NCBI RefSeq assembly: GCF_026619435.1
Contig: NZ_JAOVZQ010000001.1
Span: 2,673,501 to 2,737,500, forward strand
Reading direction: 5' to 3'
DNA length: 64,000 bases
From: Hoeflea ulvae
GTDB taxonomy: Bacteria; Pseudomonadota; Alphaproteobacteria; Rhizobiales; Rhizobiaceae
The position numbers and the translations under genes were made by a program. Below, piece by piece: positions 8,872 to 17,015 of this stretch. Positions within the stretch are counted from its first letter, which is position 1. Every line of letters begins with the position of its first letter. The notes beneath the pieces were generated by a model. It searched no databases. It saw only the letters and a list, made by a program, of their open reading frames with translations, and was not told the origin of the DNA.

Positions 8872-9452
8872 CAGATTTTGTCCAAAGCTCTTTCCACCCT
8901 GGACATGAAAAATTGCCGTGTCTGGTCGGTTGAAAGGTTCATGTCGTAGTGGGCGAGGTAGGTGACAGGCGCACCCGGTCTGACGGTTGCGCGCAGCATC
9001 CGGTTGGCGATCTTGCGCGGCGGATCGCCCATCAGCCAGGAGCGGAAACGCGAACCGCCATAGGAGGTCACGACCAGGATTCTGCCGATATTGTGCAGTG
9101 AGGGCTGGACCTTGCCGCCCACCAGACCGAAGGACACGCCGGGCAGGAACACGCGGTCGAACCAGCCCTTGAGAATGGCCGGAAAGCCGTAATTCCACAC
9201 CGGATAAACCAGCACCAGGGCTTCGGCGGCAAGCAATCGCTCGACATAGGCTTCAACCGGTTGGCGGTTGACCTGCAGATCGTGATAATTGAGCCGCTCC
9301 GTCTCGCTCATCACCGGATCGAACCCGTCCTCATAGAGATCGATGGCATCGACCTCATGGCCATTGGCGGCAAGCCGGTTGATGGTCAGGCGATACAGGC
9401 TGGCATTGAAGCTTGCTGCGACCGGATGGGCATGGACCACGAGAACACGCAT
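8871..9452 (-). CDS. NAD(P)H-dependent quinone oxidoreductase, flavodoxin fold (copy 2)
   Basis: A 193-residue member of the same family, with MRVLVVHAHPVAASFNASLY at the N-terminus and VYPVWNYGFPAILKGWFDRV in the FMN/dimer region. It lies directly upstream of its paralogue with a 1-base overlap, so the pair looks like a tandem duplication that has diverged. It follows the FAD-linked oxidase gene on the same strand with a gap of about 10 bp, so it may be the tail of that operon. The electron acceptor is unknown; drug, quinone or nitroreductase roles are all possible. Confidence 0.85.
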   Translation of the reverse strand: MRVLVVHAHPVAASFNASLYRLTINRLAANGHEVDAIDLYEDGFDPVMSETERLNYHDLQVNRQPVEAYVERLLAAEALVLVYPVWNYGFPAILKGWFDRVFLPGVSFGLVGGKVQPSLHNIGRILVVTSYGGSRFRSWLMGDPPRKIANRMLRATVRPGAPVTYLAHYDMNLSTDQTRQFFMSRVERALDKI

Positions 9453-9462
9453 TGTTTCTGCC

Positions 9463-10860
9463 TCAACTTGCCTGTTTCAAGCCCTTGAACAACCAGACCT
9501 TTCCGGACTGGAAATCATAATCCGGATCGTCCCAGGCGATCATCTTGCCCGGATTGAGCAGGCCTTTCGGATCGGCCTGGCGCTTGAAGGCGAGCTGGAT
9601 CTCGTCGGTCTGCTTCATGCCGCCTTCCTCAAGCGTGAAGCGGTGCGGATTGAACACCGGGCAGCCATGGGCATTGTGCAGATCGATGATCTCGTCGAGC
9701 CGTTCTTCGTTGGAATAACGGATCAGCGGCAGGCCGAAACAGGTGATGTCGCCATCGAATCGGACGAATTCGAGATGCGAAATCAGCTCGCCGGGAAACA
9801 TCCTGTCCATTTTCGAGGTGAGCTCAAGCTGGTTGGGAAACGGGTACAGCGTCTGCAGATAGGTCCAGGCCGGATCGACCCGCAATGCACGCAAGGTGGT
9901 GTGGTTCCAGGCCAGTTCGAACATCGGCGGCAGACCCTTCAGATCGCCTGCGGTGGTGGCGTCGAAGACGATCTCGCCGCTGTGCCGGGCGGTGAACGCC
10001 TTGAAGGCGTCATGGCTGTGCGGCGCCACCATGACCAGAACCACGCTCTGGCCTTCTGTAAGGAATTTCTGGTGGCGCTTGAAATAGTCGAACGGGCAGG
10101 GGGCCGCGACCACCGAGATCAGCTTTGTGAGAATGCCGTCCTGGCGGGCCAGCGCATTGGCATAGACGGTAGCTTCGTCGAAGCTGTCAAAGCCGACAAT
10201 GGAGTCGACCCAGTCATAGGCCGGCGCCAGCGGCATTTCGACTTCGGTGATGATGCCGTTGGTGCCATAGGCGTGCGTCACCTTGTGCAAATCCTCGCCG
10301 GTCAGCTCCAGCACCTGTGGCTCGGCTTCCATGGTGACGACGCGCAACCGGATGATGTTGCCGAAATCGCGCAAGCCGCCCCAGGAGATCGAGCCGACTC
10401 CGCCCGAGCCGCCGGCAATGAAACCGCCGATGGTCGCGGTGTGCGCCGTGGAGGGATGCATGCGCAGTTCCTGCCCGGACGCTTCGCGCGCGGCCTTGTC
10501 GAGATCGGAGCAGATCACGCCGGGACCGCAGATCACCCGGCCGGGCGAAATCTGCCTGATCTCGTTGAGATCGGCCAGGCTCAGCACCACGCCGCCCGAC
10601 AGCGGCATGGCCTGGCCGTAATTGCCCGTCCCGGTGCCGCGCGGAGTGACGGGGACATTGCGGGCGTAACAGGCCTTGAGGACGTGGATCAGCTCGGCTT
10701 CTGTCCTGGGCGACACCACCAGATCGGCGGTGACATGGTCGAGCTGGCGCTTGAGCACCGGCGAATACCAGTAGAAATCCCGGCTCTTCTGCTGAATGAT
10801 CTTGTCGTTTTCCTCGATGCGGATGCCATCGAGATCGGCGATCAGTGCAGTCATGTCCAT
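9463..10860 (-). CDS. FAD-linked oxidase (GlcD/VAO-type)
   Basis: A 465-residue flavoprotein of the vanillyl-alcohol-oxidase/glycolate-oxidase type. The FAD PP-loop region is VTPRGTGTGNYGQAMPLSGG (about residues 75-94). HPSTAHTATIGGFIAGGSGG is a second FAD-binding stretch, and the C-terminus has GLLNPGKMIAWDD, the conserved end of these oxidases. It would oxidise a hydroxy acid or similar substrate. It lies 3 bp after the amidohydrolase gene of the importer operon, so it probably acts in the same pathway. The substrate cannot be deduced; glycolate, lactate and D-2-hydroxy acids are the usual ones. Confidence 0.85.
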   Translation of the reverse strand: MDMTALIADLDGIRIEENDKIIQQKSRDFYWYSPVLKRQLDHVTADLVVSPRTEAELIHVLKACYARNVPVTPRGTGTGNYGQAMPLSGGVVLSLADLNEIRQISPGRVICGPGVICSDLDKAAREASGQELRMHPSTAHTATIGGFIAGGSGGVGSISWGGLRDFGNIIRLRVVTMEAEPQVLELTGEDLHKVTHAYGTNGIITEVEMPLAPAYDWVDSIVGFDSFDEATVYANALARQDGILTKLISVVAAPCPFDYFKRHQKFLTEGQSVVLVMVAPHSHDAFKAFTARHSGEIVFDATTAGDLKGLPPMFELAWNHTTLRALRVDPAWTYLQTLYPFPNQLELTSKMDRMFPGELISHLEFVRFDGDITCFGLPLIRYSNEERLDEIIDLHNAHGCPVFNPHRFTLEEGGMKQTDEIQLAFKRQADPKGLLNPGKMIAWDDPDYDFQSGKVWLFKGLKQAS

Positions 10861-10863
10861 GGC

Positions 10864-12186
10864 TCAGGGCTCCATCAGATCGTCGAGGTCACTATAGTCG
10901 GGCAGGCGGGCATCAATCGCTTGTCCATCGCGGATCACCGTCCTGCCGCTTTCGGGGCGGGAGAGAAGCTCGGTCAGGCTGCGGCCGCGAAACGCCACCA
11001 GATCAGCCTTGCCGCCCACGGTCAGCGTGCCGGTATCGGAAAGCCCCATGGCGCGTGCGGGGTTGGCAGTCACAGTCGCGGGCCAGGCGCCGACCGGATG
11101 GTCGAAATGCAGGATGCGGGTGGATTCGCGATAGACCTCCAGCACGTCGAGGTCGCCATAGGCATAGAACGGATCGCGGGTGTTGTCGGACGCGACGCAG
11201 ACATTGATGCCGCGCGCCGCCATTTCATGCAGCAGCGTGACGCCGCGCCAGCGCGGGGTCGTCGCGTCGCTGCGCCGGTCCTGCAGATACATGTTGCACA
11301 TCGGCAGCGACACGATGGAGAGGCCGGCGCGGGCAACCTTGTCGAGTGTTGCCTTCACCTGCTCATCCGGCTGGCGCGCCAGCGAGCAGCAATGGCCGAC
11401 AAGGATCCTGCCTTCAAAGCCGTGACGCAGGGCGGCGTCGGCAATCCGGTCAAGCGACACAGCATCGGTGTCGTCGGTCTCGTCGACGTGAAAATCCAGA
11501 TCCAGCCCCAGATCGATGGCTTTGACAAACATCCGGTCGAGCAGGTGATCAAGATCCGGCACCATATAGGTGACCGCGCCCAACACGCCGCGATGGCGCG
11601 CGACGATATCAGCCAGGCGATTGAACCAGCTCTCGTTTCGAGCTTCGTCAATGCCGAACAGACAGGCTGCCTGCAGCGCGATCCGGTCTTTCCAGCGCTC
11701 CCGCACCGTGGCGAAGACCTCCCAGGAGATGTCTTCCTGCGGTGGCACGGAATCAAGATGGGTGCGCAGCGAGCCCGTGCCGTGGGCATAGGCGCAGGCC
11801 AGCGAAAACTCCATCCGCCGCTCGACATCGTCCGCCGTCCAACGGGCTTTCCGGTCTTCGCCAACGGCAGTCAGCGCGCCGGGGAAACTTCCGTCGGGGT
11901 TGGGCTTGCGACCCCAGATGTGGCCCTTGTCGATATGGGTGTGGCAATCGACGAAAGCCGGGAACACGATGCCGCCGCGGCAATCGATGGCATTGCCGCT
12001 TGCGGGCTGCGGGCCTGCAGAGCTTATGCCGGTGATCAAACCGCCGGCAATGTCGATCTCGGCCAATGCAAAGCCGTCGGTGTCGAAGGCAAGCGCTTCG
12101 GCTTGCCGCACATGGGACCGGTGCAGCCGCAGATTGGCGAGCGTAAAGGCCCCGGAGGCGGGCAGGGTGATGGAACGCGGGGTCAC
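10864..12186 (-). CDS. cytosine-deaminase-like amidohydrolase
   Basis: A 440-residue TIM-barrel metal-dependent hydrolase. Metal-site motifs are VDCHTHIDKGHIWGR (HxH plus KGH, typical of the cytosine deaminase branch), DFHVDETDDTD, LVGHCCSLA and ASDNTRDPFYAYGDLDV (catalytic Asp). The start is a GTG immediately after the TAG of the ABC permease, so translation is coupled to the importer. The family deaminates or hydrolyses cyclic amidines and amides such as cytosine, isocytosine or N-isopropylammelide. With a creatininase and a RidA-like protein divergently encoded, the pathway probably degrades a nitrogen heterocycle. Confidence 0.85.
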   Translation of the reverse strand: MTPRSITLPASGAFTLANLRLHRSHVRQAEALAFDTDGFALAEIDIAGGLITGISSAGPQPASGNAIDCRGGIVFPAFVDCHTHIDKGHIWGRKPNPDGSFPGALTAVGEDRKARWTADDVERRMEFSLACAYAHGTGSLRTHLDSVPPQEDISWEVFATVRERWKDRIALQAACLFGIDEARNESWFNRLADIVARHRGVLGAVTYMVPDLDHLLDRMFVKAIDLGLDLDFHVDETDDTDAVSLDRIADAALRHGFEGRILVGHCCSLARQPDEQVKATLDKVARAGLSIVSLPMCNMYLQDRRSDATTPRWRGVTLLHEMAARGINVCVASDNTRDPFYAYGDLDVLEVYRESTRILHFDHPVGAWPATVTANPARAMGLSDTGTLTVGGKADLVAFRGRSLTELLSRPESGRTVIRDGQAIDARLPDYSDLDDLMEP

Positions 12187-13038
12187 CTATTGCTCCTGTT
12201 TGAGCGCGCTCTCGTGCCAGCGATGCAGCACGAGGTGGGAAATCCAGGACAGGGCCAGGAAGATGATGATGCCGGTGAGCGAGATCAGGATCAGCGCGGC
12301 AAACAGCCGGGGTGCATTGAGGCGATAGCCGGCCTCGATGATCCGCGAGGCCAGGCCGGAGGACTGCCCGGCGGTGCCGGCAACGAATTCCGCCACCACG
12401 GCGCCGATCAGCGCCAGGCCGCCGGCGATCTTCAATCCGCCGAGGAAATAGGGCATCGCCGCCGGTAGCCGGAGGTGCCACAGCGTCTGCCAGCGGGTGG
12501 CGCCATTGAGCTTGAAATAGTCGATCAGGTTGCGGTCAACCGAATTGAGGCCCAGCGTGGTGTTGGACAGGATCGGGAAGAAGGCGACGATCCAGGCGCA
12601 GAGCAGCAATTTGGTGGTCTGGTCATCGACATAGATGTTGATCAGCGGAAAGATCGCCACGATCGGCGTGACCTGCAAGACGATGGCAAAGGGAAACAGG
12701 CTCATCTCGATCCAGCGCGACTGGGTGAACAGCACCGACAGCCCGACCCCGCCAAACACCGCCAGCGCCAGCGACAAGAGCGTGATCCGCAGCGTGACCA
12801 GCAGCGAAGAAAACAACAGGCCCGCATCCTCGATCAGCGTGTCGAGCACCACGCCCGGGCGCGGCAGGATATATTTCGGGATCTCGTTCCAGACGCAGAT
12901 CCGGTCCCAGAAGATGATGGCGGCTGCCATGATGATCAGCGGCAACAGCCAGCGTCCGGTGCGTTCCATCCGCCGGTTGCGTTCGCGGCGGGCTTCGTCG
13001 GCGTCGATCACCACCGGATGTGCGGTTTCAATGGACAT
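12187..13038 (-). CDS. ABC transporter permease (ThiX/SsuC type)
   Basis: A 283-residue inner-membrane permease with about six hydrophobic segments. It contains the loop GATRWQTLWHLRLPAAMPY (EAA motif) near residue 200, which docks on the ATPase. The start at 13038 (MSIETAHP) was chosen because the in-frame extension upstream is the shadow of the ATPase gene. It overlaps the 3' end of the ATPase gene by 11 bp. It belongs with the ATPase and the binding protein to a nitrate/sulfonate/HMP-type importer. Substrates in this family range from taurine to pyrimidine and thiamine precursors. Confidence 0.9.
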   Translation of the reverse strand: MSIETAHPVVIDADEARRERNRRMERTGRWLLPLIIMAAAIIFWDRICVWNEIPKYILPRPGVVLDTLIEDAGLLFSSLLVTLRITLLSLALAVFGGVGLSVLFTQSRWIEMSLFPFAIVLQVTPIVAIFPLINIYVDDQTTKLLLCAWIVAFFPILSNTTLGLNSVDRNLIDYFKLNGATRWQTLWHLRLPAAMPYFLGGLKIAGGLALIGAVVAEFVAGTAGQSSGLASRIIEAGYRLNAPRLFAALILISLTGIIIFLALSWISHLVLHRWHESALKQEQ

Positions 13039-13810
13039 CGGCTGCCTCCAGCCCCATGGCGCGCGACAGCGTGTCGGATGTGTTGCGGCACAGTTGCGCG
13101 TAATGGGGCGATGTCCGGAAGGCCGCATCGCGCGGATAGGGCGCATCGATGCTGAGTTCCTCGAACACCCGGCCCGGGTGCGCCGCCATGACGGTGATGC
13201 GATTGGACAAAAACACGCTTTCAAACACCGAATGGGTGACGAACAGCACCGTGAAGCGGCGCTCCTGCCACAGTTCCAGCAGGTCGTTGTTGAGCCGGAA
13301 CCGGGTGATCTCGTCGAGAGCGGCGAAGGGCTCATCCATCAGCAGCATGCGTGGCCTGGTCACCAGTCCGCGGGCGATGGAGACGCGCATCTTCATGCCG
13401 CCGGAGAGTTCCCTCGGCACGGCGGTCTCAAAGCCGGTCAGATGCACCCGTTCCAGCACTTCCGCGATCTGCGGCTCGGCCTGCTTGCGGGAGACGCCGC
13501 GCAGCCGCAGCGGCAGCCAGACATTGTCATAGACACTGGCCCAGGGCAGTAGGGTCGGTTCCTGAAAGACAAAGCCGATGTCGTTTTGCTCAAGCTGTGG
13601 CCCGCGCCAGTCGACCACGCCGGAGGTCGGCGACGACAACCCGGCAATGATCCTGAGCGCTGTCGACTTGCCGCAGCCCGACGGGCCGAGCAGGCTCATG
13701 AAGTCGCCTTCGTTGATCGTCAGATTGACATTGTCCAGAGCGGTGACACCGGATGCGAAAGTCTTGCCAATGGATTGCAGGATCAGGAAGGGATTTGTCC
13801 GGTCGGGCAT
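13028..13810 (-). CDS. ABC transporter ATP-binding protein
   Basis: A 260-residue ATPase with Walker A LLGPSGCGKSTALRII (about residues 40-55), Q-loop VFQEPTLLPWASV, signature ELSGGMKMRVSIARGLV (LSGGM with KMR where LSGGMRQR is usual) and Walker B LLMDEPFAALDEITR, followed by the H-loop FVTHSVFESVFL. These place it in the nitrate/sulfonate/thiamine-precursor import group (TauB, SsuB, ThiZ). It lies between the binding-protein gene and the permease gene in one minus-strand operon. Its partner permease overlaps it by 11 bp. Confidence 0.93.
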   Translation of the reverse strand: MPDRTNPFLILQSIGKTFASGVTALDNVNLTINEGDFMSLLGPSGCGKSTALRIIAGLSSPTSGVVDWRGPQLEQNDIGFVFQEPTLLPWASVYDNVWLPLRLRGVSRKQAEPQIAEVLERVHLTGFETAVPRELSGGMKMRVSIARGLVTRPRMLLMDEPFAALDEITRFRLNNDLLELWQERRFTVLFVTHSVFESVFLSNRITVMAAHPGRVFEELSIDAPYPRDAAFRTSPHYAQLCRNTSDTLSRAMGLEAADVH

Positions 13811-13879
13811 GGGTGTCCAGATGCTAGGCGGCAGGATCAGGGACCCGCCCGGATGTGATTCAGCCGGGCGGGTGATGCA

Positions 13880-14881
13880 TCATTTCTTCAGGTCGAGCCC
13901 GATGCCCTGGTTGACATAGTCCAGCGTGTAGGAGGCCTTGATGTCGATGCCGTCCTTGGCCACGCCGGATTTGACCATCTTGTCGTAAAAGCTTGCCATC
14001 CGTTCGTCGGTCATGGCGCCGATGCCCATGGTCTCGGTGTCGCCGGAATCGACGATGCCATATTCCTTGAGCTTGTCGATCGAGAACGCGATCTGCTCGT
14101 CGGTCATGTCCGGATTGTCTTTCTGGATCAGCGCATTGGCGGCTGAGTTGTCGCCATAGAGATAATTGTACCAGCCCTTGATCGAGCCCTCGACAAAGCA
14201 TTTCACCACTTCAGGCTTTTCGTCGATGGTCGCCTGCATAGTCTCGATGGTGGTCGAATAGGTGTCGAAGCCATGATCGGCAACCAGGAACAGGTTCGGC
14301 TTGAAGCCGCCCTCACGTTCGACCGCGAAGGGCTCGGAGGTGATGTAGCCCTGCTGCGCCGATTTCGGGTTGGCGATGAAAGGTGCGGGGTTGAAGGTGT
14401 AGGGCACGCGCTTGGAGGCATCGAACCCGTATTCGGTGATCATGTATTGGTAATAGCTCTGGAAGCCGGCATCGCCGAGAATGAACTGCTCGGCATTCTT
14501 GAGGTCTTCCCAGGTGTCGAGGCCCTGACCCGGATGGGTCATGAGAACCTGCGGCTCCTTCTGGAAGGAGGCTGCGACAACCCTGACCGGGATCTCCTGC
14601 TCGACCGCCGAGAAGGCTTCGAGCATGTTGCCGCCCATGTGGAACTCGATCTTGCCGGCCAGCAGCAATGCGCGGTTGTTCACCTGAGGTCCGCCCTGGG
14701 CAATGGTCACATCGAGACCGCAGGCGGCATAGGTGCCGTCGGCCACGGATTGATAGAACCCGCCATGTTCGGGCTGCGCCAGCCAGTTGGTGCCGAAGGT
14801 GACGGACTCAGCCGCAGAGGCCTGTGTGCCGAAAGCCAGGACAGCCGCCAATGCGACTGATGAGCGAAGAAGAAGCGTCAT
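13880..14881 (-). CDS. NMT1/THI5-like ABC substrate-binding protein
   Basis: A 333-residue periplasmic binding protein with a signal peptide (MTLLLRSSVALAAVLAFG, cleavage near ASA-AES). The mature start VTFGTNWLAQPEHGGFYQSV is the NMT1/THI5 pattern of hydroxymethylpyrimidine, taurine and nitrate binding proteins. An ATG at 14890 is in frame, but the AAGGG ribosome binding site touches it; the ATG at 14881 has about 9 bp spacing and was preferred. It is the first gene of the importer operon and is divergent from the RidA-like gene across a roughly 300-bp promoter region. The NWxAxxEHGG pattern favours a pyrimidine-like ligand, but this is not decisive. Confidence 0.88.
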   Translation of the reverse strand: MTLLLRSSVALAAVLAFGTQASAAESVTFGTNWLAQPEHGGFYQSVADGTYAACGLDVTIAQGGPQVNNRALLLAGKIEFHMGGNMLEAFSAVEQEIPVRVVAASFQKEPQVLMTHPGQGLDTWEDLKNAEQFILGDAGFQSYYQYMITEYGFDASKRVPYTFNPAPFIANPKSAQQGYITSEPFAVEREGGFKPNLFLVADHGFDTYSTTIETMQATIDEKPEVVKCFVEGSIKGWYNYLYGDNSAANALIQKDNPDMTDEQIAFSIDKLKEYGIVDSGDTETMGIGAMTDERMASFYDKMVKSGVAKDGIDIKASYTLDYVNQGIGLDLKK

Positions 14882-15178
14882 GTACACCATCCCTTGATTT
14901 TGCGCGGGCTTTCGAATTGAACCCGGTGATTATGCCAACAGCCAATTCAAGCAAGCCGCATGCCACCATGGACAGCGCCGGACCCGGTCAGGTCGCTCGG
15001 ATGAAGCTGCGTGGTCACGCCGAGAAAAATGCACCTTGTCTGACCAGACTGCTCAAGTTTTCGCCTGCAATTGACGACATGCGTCAGATTGAACCATTCC
15101 CGGCCGGTTTGGAATAGACTTGCAAAACTTTGTGGGTTTAATGGTCCGCTATCGAAGGCTTGAACCGGGGCAACCGCG
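14882..15178. promoter_or_regulatory. divergent promoter region with a FadR-type operator candidate
   Basis: This gap separates the minus-strand importer operon from the plus-strand RidA/creatininase genes, so it must hold both promoters. At 15036-15046 the sequence TTGTCTGACCA fits the TNGTNNNACNA consensus of FadR-subfamily GntR regulators. The site is embedded in the perfect interrupted palindrome GTCTG-AC-CAGAC (15038-15049). No GntR gene is in the window. A short open frame inside the gap has no ribosome binding site and is ignored. Confidence 0.4.
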
Positions 15179-15568
15179 ATGAAACACCATACGCCAGACA
15201 CCATCCGCGCGCCCTTTGCCCGCTACAGCCATGGCGTGGAAGTCCCGCCCGGAAACCGCCTGATGTTCTGCTCCGGGCAGTTGTCGATCACCATCGATGA
15301 CGAGATTCCCGAAAGCGCCGAAGCCCAGACCGAGCTGTGTTTTGCCAATATTTCCGAAATTCTTCGCTCAGCCGGAATGCAGCTCTCGGATATCGTGCGG
15401 ATCAACGCCTTTGTCACCGATCGGGCACATTTGCCCGGTTACATGAAGGTCCGCGACCGCCTGTTTGGCGATCCGGCCCCGGCGTCGACACTGATGATCG
15501 TCTCGGGCTTTGCCCGCGAGGTGTTCAAGGTCGAGATCGAGGTTATCGCTGCGGCCGCGCAGGGGTAA
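15179..15568 (+). CDS. RidA/YjgF-family protein lacking the catalytic arginine
   Basis: A 129-residue protein of the chorismate-mutase-like Rid fold, with MFCSGQLSI near the N-terminus, ANISEILRSAGMQLSDIVRI in the middle and FKVEIEVIAAA at the C-terminus. Canonical RidA enamine/imine deaminases carry an Arg in a PARS-type motif. Here the equivalent stretch reads DPAPASTLMIVSGFA, without it. The protein therefore belongs to a divergent Rid subgroup whose chemistry may differ. It is encoded 19 bp before a creatininase and opposite an amidohydrolase/importer operon, which suggests it handles an intermediate of that pathway. Confidence 0.85.
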   Translation: MKHHTPDTIRAPFARYSHGVEVPPGNRLMFCSGQLSITIDDEIPESAEAQTELCFANISEILRSAGMQLSDIVRINAFVTDRAHLPGYMKVRDRLFGDPAPASTLMIVSGFAREVFKVEIEVIAAAAQG

Positions 15569-15587
15569 GACATTTGGGAGATGACCA

Positions 15588-16382
15588 ATGACGCGGAAAA
15601 TCTGGTGGGGCGATTTCACCACACGGGAATTTGACGGGCTGGATCCGGAAGCGACCATCGCGGTGCTGCCGATTGCCGCGATCGAACAGCACGGGCCGCA
15701 TCTTCCGGTCTCCACCGACACATCGATCATGCAGGGCATGCTCGACACCGTGATTGCACAGGTGCCCGACGATCTCGATATTCGCATCCTGCCGATCCAG
15801 TGTGTCGGCAAATCCAACGAGCACCAGCATGCGCCGGGCACGCTGACCATTCCGGCGACGACTCTGATCGAGCATTGGGTCGAACTGGGCCATTCCATCG
15901 TCCGCGCCGGCATCCGCAAGGTGGTGATGGTCAATTCCCATGGCGGCAATGAAGAGGTCATGGGCATTGTCGCGCGCGAGCTTCGGGTTCGCGCCCGCAT
16001 GCTGGCGGTCAAGACCTCCTGGATGCGGTTCGGCCTTCCGGCTCAGATGTACAGCGAGATCGAGACATCCTACGGCATCCATGGCGGCGATGTCGAAACC
16101 TCGCTGATGCTGCATTTCCGGCCCGAGCTGGTGGCCATGGACAAGGCCGAAAACTTCGTGTCGGCCGTCACCCGTGCGCAGAATGATTTCGATCTGCTGC
16201 GCCATACCGGACCACATGCCTTCGCCTGGATTGCCAGCGATCTCAATGCCTCGGGTGCCGTCGGCGAGGCGGCGCTGGCGACCGCGGCCAAGGGCGAGGC
16301 CACGGCACGGCATCAGGCCGAAGGTTTCATCAACTTGATGCGTGATGTCCGAGCCGCCAGGCTTGATGACTGGCTGGCATAA
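15588..16382 (+). CDS. creatininase-family amidohydrolase
   Basis: A 264-residue creatininase-fold hydrolase. Metal-site residues are visible in IEQHGPHLPVSTDTS (Glu, His and Asp; about residues 27-41), VNSHGGNEEV (about 114-123) and IHGGDVETSLML (about 160-171, Glu). Family members open cyclic amides, as in creatinine, or hydrolyse formamides such as FAPy intermediates in riboflavin biosynthesis. Its place beside a RidA-like protein and opposite a deaminase and importer points to catabolism of an N-heterocycle rather than flavin synthesis. The actual substrate is unknown. Confidence 0.88.
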   Translation: MTRKIWWGDFTTREFDGLDPEATIAVLPIAAIEQHGPHLPVSTDTSIMQGMLDTVIAQVPDDLDIRILPIQCVGKSNEHQHAPGTLTIPATTLIEHWVELGHSIVRAGIRKVVMVNSHGGNEEVMGIVARELRVRARMLAVKTSWMRFGLPAQMYSEIETSYGIHGGDVETSLMLHFRPELVAMDKAENFVSAVTRAQNDFDLLRHTGPHAFAWIASDLNASGAVGEAALATAAKGEATARHQAEGFINLMRDVRAARLDDWLA

Positions 16383-16497
16383 GGCCTCCGGCCAGGTCGT
16401 TTGGCGACGTTCATCTCACAAGCACGGCTGTCGCTGCTCGCACCGCCAGATCACCAGATCGCAGCGCCGAGACTGATTGCATTCCGAGGAAAATCGC

Positions 16498-16857
16498 TCA
16501 GGACTTCACGATGGTCTTGATGCGCGCCACCTTGTCGACGATGTCGGCCGGCAGCAGCGTGGAGAATTTGAAGTTGAGCGTGAACTTGCCCTGGCTCTTG
16601 ACCGTTGCATGCACCTTCGAGGCAAAGCCCGGAATGATGATATAGGCATCGAGAACCTTGTAGGGGATATGGTCCGAGGTGATCAGGCAGCCGTCCTCGC
16701 AGATATTGACCAGCCACGAGGGCACGGCGATGCGATCGCCGCCATTGCGCTTGCCGACATGCACGATCACCGGACAATTGGTATCGCGGCGCAGATATAC
16801 CCGCCGCGTGGCCCCCGGGCTGCCCAACTGGGTAAGCGCATGTCTTTTCGGCTGCAT
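16498..16857 (-). CDS. small PilZ-like protein
   Basis: A 119-residue soluble protein with the layout of single PilZ domains. A basic RRVYLRRDTNCPV stretch sits where RxxxR is expected, and VNICEDGCLI sits where the [D/N]xSxxG motif is expected, with Cys in place of Ser. These are the residues that hold cyclic di-GMP in the family. The start at ATG 16857 (AGGA upstream) was preferred over a GTG at 16905. It is monocistronic, convergent with the creatininase gene and downstream of the large operon. Binding of c-di-GMP is plausible but weakened by the Ser to Cys change. Confidence 0.6.
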   Translation of the reverse strand: MQPKRHALTQLGSPGATRRVYLRRDTNCPVIVHVGKRNGGDRIAVPSWLVNICEDGCLITSDHIPYKVLDAYIIIPGFASKVHATVKSQGKFTLNFKFSTLLPADIVDKVARIKTIVKS

Positions 16858-17015
16858 GTATGAATGGTCCTGACAAAGCCGTGGATTACATGGCCCAGTG
16901 TTCACACAGTCGAGCTAACGAACTGTTTATATCATCACTGCATTCTTACCGGTCATGACATGGGGTCGGACCCGACAGGCAGCCTCTACCAGAGGCGGAG
17001 ATCGGCCCGTGAGAT

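Noticed and set aside
9343..12468. 1041-codon open frame on the plus strand opposite the oxidase and amidohydrolase genes
   Set aside because: It is the antisense shadow of two genes with clear motifs. Its sequence is rich in Arg/His/Gln/Asp-type residues typical of GC-driven false frames, and it has no ribosome binding site.
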